Shown here: one piece after another, positions 58,288 to 64,000 of the stretch
How the letters are laid out: each line of letters starts with the position of its first letter
Position numbering within the stretch: the first letter of the stretch is position 1
Assembly (NCBI RefSeq): GCF_022809715.1
Contig: NZ_CP094459.1
Location: forward strand, 3,534,001 to 3,598,000
Length of the DNA stretch: 64,000 nucleotides
Source of the DNA: Burkholderia pyrrocinia
GTDB lineage: Bacteria > Pseudomonadota > Gammaproteobacteria > Burkholderiales > Burkholderiaceae
Direction of reading: 5' to 3'
The notes under the pieces: model-generated
Seen by the model: only the letters and a program-made list of their open reading frames with translations
Told to the model about the DNA's origin: nothing
The model's database searches: none
Position numbers and translations under genes: made by a program

Positions 58288-59571
58288 ATGTCGCCTCAAG
58301 CGCTGACCACCTCCGCGTTGCGCGCGTGGCTGCAGCTCGGGCACGCGCCCGGCCTCGCACCCGCCGTACTGCAGGCGCTGCTCGACGCGTTCGGCTCGCC
58401 GGCGGCGCTGCTGCGCGCATCCGACCAGGCCATTGCCGCCGTGAGCAGCCCCGCCGCCGCGCAGGCCGTGCGCGCAAGTGAACGCGACGATCTCGATGCG
58501 CGCACCGACGCCGCGCTGGCTTGGCTCGATGCGCCGGGCAACGCGCTCGTCACGCTCAACGATCCGGCCTACCCGCCGCGGCTGCGCGACCTGCACGACC
58601 CGCCGCCGCTGCTATATGTAAAGGGCCGGCTCGACCTGCTGCACGCACGCAGCGTCGCCGTGGTCGGCAGCCGCCACGCGACGCCGCAGGGGCTCGCCGA
58701 CGCGACGCGCTTCGCACGCGAGTTGTCCGACGCGGGGCTCCCGATCGTGTCGGGCCTCGCGCTCGGGATCGACGGCGCCGCGCATCGCGGCGGGCTCGAC
58801 GGCCGGTCGGGCACGGTCGCGGTGATCGCGACGGGCGCCGATCTCGTCTATCCGGCGCGGCACCGCGCACTCGCCCACGAGATCGCCGCGCACGGTGCGA
58901 TCCTGTCGGAATGGCCGCTCGGCACACCGGCACGCGCAGCGCATTTCCCGCAGCGCAACCGGCTGATCGCGGCGCTCGCGATCGGCGCGCTCGTCGTCGA
59001 AGCCGCCCCGCGCTCCGGCTCGCTGATCACCGCGCGGCTCGCGAACGAACTGGGGCGCGATGTGTTCGCGATGCCGGGCTCGATCCACGCCCCGCTCGCG
59101 CAGGGCTGCCACGCGCTGATCCGCGACGGCGCGAAGCTCACGGCGGCGCCGCTCGACATTCTCGAGGAATACGGGCTGGGCGAACCGACGACCGATGCGG
59201 CGTGCCCCGGAATTCGGCGCGCGAATCCCGACGAGGTTCGAGAAACCGAAGCTTCCGGCCAGCGCGCCTGCGCCGGCATCATGGAAGCGCCCCCTTCCGT
59301 TCCGGCCGCCGCGCCAGCCCGAATCGAAGCATCACCGCCTCCGTCGCCCTACACCCCGTCCGAGCAGGCCGTGCTCGCCGCACTGGGATACGGCCCCGTC
59401 ACATACGAATGGCTCGCCGAACACAGCGGCCTGTCCGACGACGTGCTGCACCGCGCGCTGCTCGCGCTCGAACTGGCCGGTCGCGTCGCGAGCCTCCCCG
59501 GCGGACGCTTCGTGCGGCTTGACGCGGCCCCCACCCCGCCTGCGCGCGGCGTGCTACATTTCCCCGAATAG
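58288..59571 (+). CDS. dprA: DNA-processing protein DprA
   Basis: DprA loads RecA on incoming single-stranded DNA during natural transformation. The 427-residue product has a helical N-terminal domain, a Rossmann-like core (VAVVGSRHATPQGLADATRF, SGLALGIDGAAHRGGL, ISEWPLG-type ILSEWPLGTPARAAHFPQRN) and a C-terminal winged-helix region. The ATG at 58288 is preferred since GAGGG precedes it; an in-frame ATG at 58243 lacks a ribosome site. It is divergent from def. Confidence 0.92.
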   Translation: MSPQALTTSALRAWLQLGHAPGLAPAVLQALLDAFGSPAALLRASDQAIAAVSSPAAAQAVRASERDDLDARTDAALAWLDAPGNALVTLNDPAYPPRLRDLHDPPPLLYVKGRLDLLHARSVAVVGSRHATPQGLADATRFARELSDAGLPIVSGLALGIDGAAHRGGLDGRSGTVAVIATGADLVYPARHRALAHEIAAHGAILSEWPLGTPARAAHFPQRNRLIAALAIGALVVEAAPRSGSLITARLANELGRDVFAMPGSIHAPLAQGCHALIRDGAKLTAAPLDILEEYGLGEPTTDAACPGIRRANPDEVRETEASGQRACAGIMEAPPSVPAAAPARIEASPPPSPYTPSEQAVLAALGYGPVTYEWLAEHSGLSDDVLHRALLALELAGRVASLPGGRFVRLDAAPTPPARGVLHFPE

Positions 59572-59607
59572 GGGCGGCCGCGCCGCCGACGATATTCAAG
59601 GAAATCC

Positions 59608-59988
59608 ATGCCCGCGCTGAATCTCGACACCGATGCGGATCGGATCGCCGAGCGCCTCGCCGATCCCGGCACGTTGCTCGTCGCCTGCCTGTGCGCCCAG
59701 TGGTGCGGCACGTGCCGCGACTACCGGACGGCCTTCGACCAGCTCGCCGACGCGCATCCCGACGCCTGCTTCGCCTGGATCGACATCGAAACGCATGCCG
59801 ACCGCCTCGACGATCTCGACGTCGAGAACTTCCCGACGATCCTGATCGAGGACGCCAACACCGCACGCTTCTTCGGCACGGTGCTGCCGCACGCGGCGAT
59901 CGTCGAACGAATGCTGTCCGACCTGAGCGCGGTACCCGGTGCGCCGCACGCACCGAAATTGCGCAACGTCCTGAACGTCGAAGCCTGA
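59608..59988 (+). CDS. Thioredoxin-like protein (WCGTC)
   Basis: This 126-residue thioredoxin-fold protein has the active site WCGTC in CAQWCGTCRDYRTAF, between the standard WCGPC and variants, and the cis-Pro in VENFPTILIED. No signal peptide is seen, so it is cytosolic. The fold is short at the C-terminus and the role is unassigned; it resembles thioredoxin-like proteins beside dprA in Burkholderia. It follows dprA by 36 bases and is probably co-transcribed. Confidence 0.86.
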   Translation: MPALNLDTDADRIAERLADPGTLLVACLCAQWCGTCRDYRTAFDQLADAHPDACFAWIDIETHADRLDDLDVENFPTILIEDANTARFFGTVLPHAAIVERMLSDLSAVPGAPHAPKLRNVLNVEA

Positions 59989-60078
59989 ATTCGCGCGCCC
60001 GCCCGGCGGTTTTTCGCGCGTTTGCGCGCCCCGCCGCGCCGGGCGCTTGCCGCCGTTGCAGCCCCCCTCTATGATGGG

Positions 60079-60129
60079 CCGCTTTTTACACGCCGAGCCG
60101 CCGTCGCTTCGGCGTGTGCTATAAAGCGG
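60079..60129. promoter_or_regulatory. Palindromic promoter region of topB
   Basis: ACACGCCGA (60088-60096) pairs with TCGGCGTGT (60109-60117), and the outer CCGCTTT (60079-60085) pairs with AAAGCGG (60123-60129). TATAAA at about 60120-60125 is a -10-like box lying in the right arm, 60 bases before topB. It may be an operator, or a weak terminator for the dprA-thioredoxin pair. Confidence 0.5.
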
Positions 60130-60181
60130 TCGTTAAAGGGACCCACAACCGGCGACCCCGGTCTACCATCACACACCTGTC

Positions 60182-62806
60182 ATGTCCAAAGCACTGATCA
60201 TTGCGGAAAAGCCTTCTGTCGCGAACGACATCGCACGCGCTTTGGGCGGCTTTACCAAGCATGACGAATACTACGAGAGCGACGAATTCGTCCTTTCGTC
60301 CGCTGTCGGCCACTTGCTCGAAATCGCCGCTCCGGAAGAGTACGAGGTCAAGCGCGGGAAATGGAGCTTCGCGCATCTGCCCGTCATCCCCCCGCATTTC
60401 GACCTGAACCCGATCGCAAAAAGCGAGTCGCGCCTCAAGGTGCTCACCAAGCTGATGAAGCGCAAGGACGTCGACCGCCTGATCAACGCATGTGACGCGG
60501 GGCGCGAGGGCGAACTGATTTTTCGCCTGATCGCGCAGCACGCGAAGGCGAAGCAGCCGGTCCAGCGCCTGTGGCTGCAATCGATGACGCCGCAGGCGAT
60601 CCGCGACGGTTTCGCGAACCTGCGCAGCGACACGGACATGCAGCCGCTCGCCGACGCCGCACGCTGCCGCTCGGAAGCCGACTGGCTCGTCGGGATCAAC
60701 GGCACCCGCGCGATGACCGCGTTCAACAGCAAGGGCGGCGGCTTCTTCCTGACGACAGTCGGCCGCGTTCAGACGCCAACGCTGTCGATCGTCGTCGAAC
60801 GCGAAGAGAAAATCCGCCGCTTCATCCCGCGCGACTACTGGGAAGTGAAGGCCGCATTCGCGTGCGCGGGCGGTTTCTACGAAGGCAAGTGGTACGACCC
60901 GAAATTCAAGCGCGACGAATTCGACCCGGAAAAGCGCGACTCCCGCCTGTGGAGCCTGCCGGCTGCCGAAACGATCGTCGCCGCATGTCGCGACAAGGTC
61001 GGCACGGTCTCCGAGGAATCGAAGCCGTCGACACAGCTATCGCCGCTGCTGTTCGACCTGACGAGCCTGCAGCGCGAGGCGAACGGCCGCTTCGGCTTCT
61101 CCGCGAAGAACACGCTCGGCCTCGCGCAGGCGCTGTATGAAAAGCACAAGGTGCTGACCTACCCGCGTACCGACGCGCGCGCGCTGCCGGAAGACTACCT
61201 TTCGACGGTCGAGTCCACGCTCGAGATGCTCAAGGAGAGCAACAACTACCTGCCGCATGCGAAGCAGGTGCTCGACAAGGGCTGGGTGAAGCCGAACAAG
61301 CGGATCTTCGACAACTCGAAGATCAGCGACCACTTTGCAATCATCCCGACGCTGCAGGCGCCGAAGTCGCTGTCCGAGCCGGAGCAGAAGCTGTACGACC
61401 TGGTCGTGAAGCGCTTCCTCGCCGTGTTCTTCCCGGCGGCCGAATTCCGCGTCACGACGCGGATCACCGAAGTCGCCGGCCATCACTTCAAGACCGAGGG
61501 CAAGGTGCTCGTCGAGCCGGGCTGGCTGCAGGTCTACGGCCGCGACGCCGAAGGCGCGGATGCGAACCTCGTGCCGGTGCAGAAGGACGAGAAGGTGAAG
61601 ACGGACGAAATCGCCGCCGTCGCGCTCGTGACGAAGCCGCCCGCACGCTACTCGGAAGCGACGCTGCTGTCGGCGATGGAAGGCGCGGGCAAGCTCGTCG
61701 AGGACGACGAACTGCGCGAGGCGATGGCCGCGAAGGGCCTCGGCACGCCGGCCACGCGCGCGGCGATCATCGAAGGCCTGCTCGGCGAGAAATACCTGTT
61801 GCGCGAAGGCCGCGAGCTGATCCCGACCGCGAAGGCATTCCAGCTGATGACGCTGTTGCGCGGGCTCGGCGTGAAGGAACTGACCGCGCCGGAGCTCACC
61901 GGCGAATGGGAATACAAGCTGTCGCAGATGGAGCGCGGCAACCTCGGGCGCGACGCGTTCATGCAGGAAATCGCCCGCATGACGCAGCAGATCGTCAAGC
62001 GCGCGAAGGAATACGATTCCGACACGATTCCCGGCGACTACGCGACGCTCGAGACGCCGTGCCCGAACTGCGGCGGCCAGGTGAAGGAAAACTACCGCCG
62101 CTTCGCGTGCACGAAGTGCGAGTTCTCGATCTCGAAGATCCCGGGCAGCCGGCAGTTCGAGATTCCCGAAGTCGAGGAGCTGCTGCAGAAGAAGGAAATC
62201 GGCCCGCTGTCCGGGTTCCGCAGCAAGATGGGCCGCCCGTTCTCGGCGATCCTCAAGCTGTCCTTCGACGACGAGACGAAGAACTACAAGCTCGAGTTCG
62301 ATTTCGGCCAGGACCAGGGCGGCGAGGAAGGCGAAGCGCCCGACTTCTCCGCGCAGGAGCCGGTCGGCGCGTGCCCGAAGTGCAAGGGCCGCGTGTTCGA
62401 GCACGGGATGAGCTACGTGTGCGAGCACTCGGTTGCGAACCCGAAGACCTGCGACTTCCGCTCGGGCAAGGTGATCCTGCAGCAGGAAATCACGCGCGAG
62501 CAGATGGGCAAACTGCTCGCCGACGGCCGCACGGATCTGCTGCCGAACTTCAAGTCGTCGCGCACGGGCCGCAACTTCAAGGCGTTCCTCGTGAAGCAAC
62601 CGGACGGCAAGATCGGCTTCGAGTTCGAGAAGAAGGAACCGAAGGCCGCTGCCGCGAAGAAGACGGCGAAATCGGCGACGAAGGATGCCGAAACCGTAAC
62701 GGAAGGCGCCGAAGAGAAACCGGCACCGGCCCGCAAGACCGCTGCCAAGACCGCAGCGACCAAGACTGCCGCCCGCAAGACGACGGCGCGCAAGACCGGC
62801 TCGTAA
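60182..62806 (+). CDS. topB: DNA topoisomerase III
   Basis: This 874-residue type IA topoisomerase starts MSKALIIAEKPSVANDIARA. The TOPRIM acids are in NACDAGREGELIFRLIAQHA, and the nucleophile is Y327 in KVLTYPRTDARALP. C-terminal zinc-finger-like blocks CPNCGGQVKENYRRFACTKC and CPKCKGRVFEHGMSYVCEHS follow. The last about 60 residues are a Lys/Ala/Thr-rich tail (KTAAKTAATKTAARKT), like histone H1-type DNA-binding tails. Normal E. coli TopB is about 650 residues. A strong terminator follows. Confidence 0.95.
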   Translation: MSKALIIAEKPSVANDIARALGGFTKHDEYYESDEFVLSSAVGHLLEIAAPEEYEVKRGKWSFAHLPVIPPHFDLNPIAKSESRLKVLTKLMKRKDVDRLINACDAGREGELIFRLIAQHAKAKQPVQRLWLQSMTPQAIRDGFANLRSDTDMQPLADAARCRSEADWLVGINGTRAMTAFNSKGGGFFLTTVGRVQTPTLSIVVEREEKIRRFIPRDYWEVKAAFACAGGFYEGKWYDPKFKRDEFDPEKRDSRLWSLPAAETIVAACRDKVGTVSEESKPSTQLSPLLFDLTSLQREANGRFGFSAKNTLGLAQALYEKHKVLTYPRTDARALPEDYLSTVESTLEMLKESNNYLPHAKQVLDKGWVKPNKRIFDNSKISDHFAIIPTLQAPKSLSEPEQKLYDLVVKRFLAVFFPAAEFRVTTRITEVAGHHFKTEGKVLVEPGWLQVYGRDAEGADANLVPVQKDEKVKTDEIAAVALVTKPPARYSEATLLSAMEGAGKLVEDDELREAMAAKGLGTPATRAAIIEGLLGEKYLLREGRELIPTAKAFQLMTLLRGLGVKELTAPELTGEWEYKLSQMERGNLGRDAFMQEIARMTQQIVKRAKEYDSDTIPGDYATLETPCPNCGGQVKENYRRFACTKCEFSISKIPGSRQFEIPEVEELLQKKEIGPLSGFRSKMGRPFSAILKLSFDDETKNYKLEFDFGQDQGGEEGEAPDFSAQEPVGACPKCKGRVFEHGMSYVCEHSVANPKTCDFRSGKVILQQEITREQMGKLLADGRTDLLPNFKSSRTGRNFKAFLVKQPDGKIGFEFEKKEPKAAAAKKTAKSATKDAETVTEGAEEKPAPARKTAAKTAATKTAARKTTARKTGS

Positions 62807-62862
62807 CAGCCGGGCCGCCGGGGCTTCCCCCCGGCGTACCGGGCGCCGGCAGGCAGCCGAAA

Positions 62863-62897
62863 AAAAACGCGGATCGATCGCTCGATCCGCGTTTTTT
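62863..62897 (+). terminator. Intrinsic terminator after topB
   Basis: AAAAACGCGGATCGA-TCGC-TCGATCCGCGTTTTT: a perfect stem with A and T arms, usable on both strands. It separates topB and the convergent LysR gene. Confidence 0.93.
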
Positions 62898-62936
62898 CTT
62901 TGTGCCGGCGGCAACCGCCGCCCGGCCGTCGCGCCG

Positions 62937-63986
62937 TTACAGCGGCGACGGCACCGCGACGCGCGTGCGTGTCGAACGCGGCAGGCGCGGCGACAGGTTC
63001 GGGTCGGCCGATTCGGGCTGCTCGGCACGCGTCTCGACGCCGATCGGCGCGAGCGTCGCACCCTGCGCGGCCCACTGCTCGCCGATCGTCGCATCGGTCG
63101 AGTGGCTGAAATACTCGACGAGGTGGTCGATGAACGTGCGCACCTTCGCGGGCAAATGGCGCCGGCTCGGGTAGGCGATGTTGATTTCGACCTGCGGCAG
63201 CCGGAAATCCGGCAGCAGCCGCACCAGCGCGCCGCGCGCGATGTCGCTGCCGATCAGGTAGCTCGGCAGGATCGCGACGCCCATCCCGAGCAGCGCGAAC
63301 TGGCGCAGCATCGCGGTGTTGTTCGCGACGATCACGTTGGTCGGGCGCACGCGCACTTCGCCGTCCGGCCCCGTGAACACGCGCTCGTCGCCCCAGTATT
63401 CGGCCGGCAGGCTCAGGCTCGGGTGCGCGACGAGCTGCTCCGGGTGAGTCGGCACGCCGTGCTTCTCCAGATAGCTCGGCGTCGCGCACACGGTCATGCA
63501 GCCCGTGGTCAGCCGCCGTGTGACGATGCTCGCGCTGCGCATCTGGCGCGTGACGACGATGCCGACGTCGAAGCCTTCCTCGACGAGATCGACCTGCCGG
63601 TCGACCAGCGTGAGATCCGGCACCACTTTCGGGAAATTCTCCGTGTACGTCTGCAACACGGGCGCGAGGTTATGCAGGCCGAACACGACCGGCGCGACGA
63701 TGCGCAGCGTGCCGACCGGCTCGTGATTGCGCGCAACGACCATCTGCTCGACGTCCTCGAGCTCATCGAGGATCTGGCGAGCACGCTCCAGATAGACCTG
63801 GCCCGACTCCGTCAGGGAAAGGCTGCGTGTGGTGCGGTTCAACAAACGCGTGCCGAGCCGGCCTTCCAGATCGGCGACGTGACGCGTCGCAACCGCGTTG
63901 GAAATATCCATTGCACTCGCGGCCCGCGCAAAACTGCCGAGATCTGCAACCTTGACGAACACACGCATCGACTGCAAATGATCCAT
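62937..63986 (-). CDS. LysR-family transcriptional regulator
   Basis: This 349-residue LysR regulator starts MDHLQSMRVFVKVADLGSFA, with HTH AASAMDISNAVATRHVADLE and the linker TRLLNRTTRSLSLTE. A substrate-binding domain follows. The last about 45 residues (after EQWAAQGATL) form a Pro/Arg-rich tail beyond the usual 300-residue length. No metabolic neighbour is inside the window, so its target is unknown; the gene upstream lies outside. It is similar to AaeR/CrgA-like regulators. Confidence 0.9.
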   Translation of the reverse strand: MDHLQSMRVFVKVADLGSFARAASAMDISNAVATRHVADLEGRLGTRLLNRTTRSLSLTESGQVYLERARQILDELEDVEQMVVARNHEPVGTLRIVAPVVFGLHNLAPVLQTYTENFPKVVPDLTLVDRQVDLVEEGFDVGIVVTRQMRSASIVTRRLTTGCMTVCATPSYLEKHGVPTHPEQLVAHPSLSLPAEYWGDERVFTGPDGEVRVRPTNVIVANNTAMLRQFALLGMGVAILPSYLIGSDIARGALVRLLPDFRLPQVEINIAYPSRRHLPAKVRTFIDHLVEYFSHSTDATIGEQWAAQGATLAPIGVETRAEQPESADPNLSPRLPRSTRTRVAVPSPL

Positions 63987-64000
63987 AAACGACTCCTGCC

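Overview
The window looks like a stretch of the main chromosome of a Burkholderia species, most likely of the B. cepacia complex. That assignment is inference, from very high GC with strong GC3 codon bias and from the gene order: metK beside an LPS acyltransferase, dapF-DUF484-xerC, gatCAB facing mreBCD-mrdA-rodA, queCED, and def-fmt-...-rsmB-ntrYX. No rRNA, CRISPR array, IS transposase or prophage was seen. There is one tRNA (Phe). Most genes are housekeeping; the accessory content is small and scattered.

Layout. 1-2650: end of an aldo/keto reductase, a small DUF3185 membrane protein, a PhyH-type dioxygenase and a small Arg-rich hypothetical. 2700-5100: metK and, divergent, a lipid A acyltransferase. 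5120-5780: a higBA (GraTA-like) toxin-antitoxin pair with a palindromic operator. 6130-8700: dapF, a DUF484 gene and xerC. 8770-12190: an rlmI-like methyltransferase, a His-rich G3E metallochaperone GTPase and a dksA that lacks most zinc-finger cysteines. 12290-14370: hslVU behind a sigma32-like promoter. 14400-17840: a large unknown lipoprotein divergent from a LuxR-type regulator. 18010-20000: the RegBA (RoxSR) redox two-component system. 20090-22930: a CWC protein, argB, a pyrimidine nucleotidase and slmA.

23100-26100 is a classical autotransporter whose start codon lies just after a perfect AT-rich hairpin. 26150-28110 is metXW preceded by a sequence that closely matches a SAM-II riboswitch. 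28200-30670 holds ampG and an M48-like periplasmic protein whose HExxH motif reads HGIAH, so it is probably a catalytically dead paralogue. 30690-34730 holds an AraC regulator and the divergent alcohol dehydrogenase, then exonuclease III and PPK2. 34840-38180 is gatCAB. 38545-45155 is the rod-shape cluster mreB-mreCD-mrdA-rodA, with mreB separated from mreC by a roughly 310-bp element built of three perfect or near-perfect inverted repeats.

45240-49030 holds a Sel1 protein, an HpcH/HpaI aldolase and the queuosine precursor genes queCED. 49380-49455 is tRNA-Phe. 49517-58057 is a long leftward run: def, fmt, a LysE exporter, htpX, rsmB, a DUF4390 protein, an NtrY-like kinase and an AAA+-less NtrX-like regulator. 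58288-62806 holds dprA, a thioredoxin-like protein and topB, and a LysR regulator closes the window.

The genes group into cell-wall elongation (mreBCD, mrdA, rodA, ampG, dapF), methionine/SAM supply (metK, metX, metW), protein quality control and translation (hslVU, htpX, def, fmt, gatCAB, tRNA-Phe, queCED, rsmB, rlmI) and membrane-signal regulation (RegBA, NtrYX). The best leads for new biology are the mreB-mreC palindromic element, the HGIAH pseudo-peptidase, the autotransporter start-site hairpin, the SAM-II element outside its classical alphaproteobacterial setting, and the higBA insertion.
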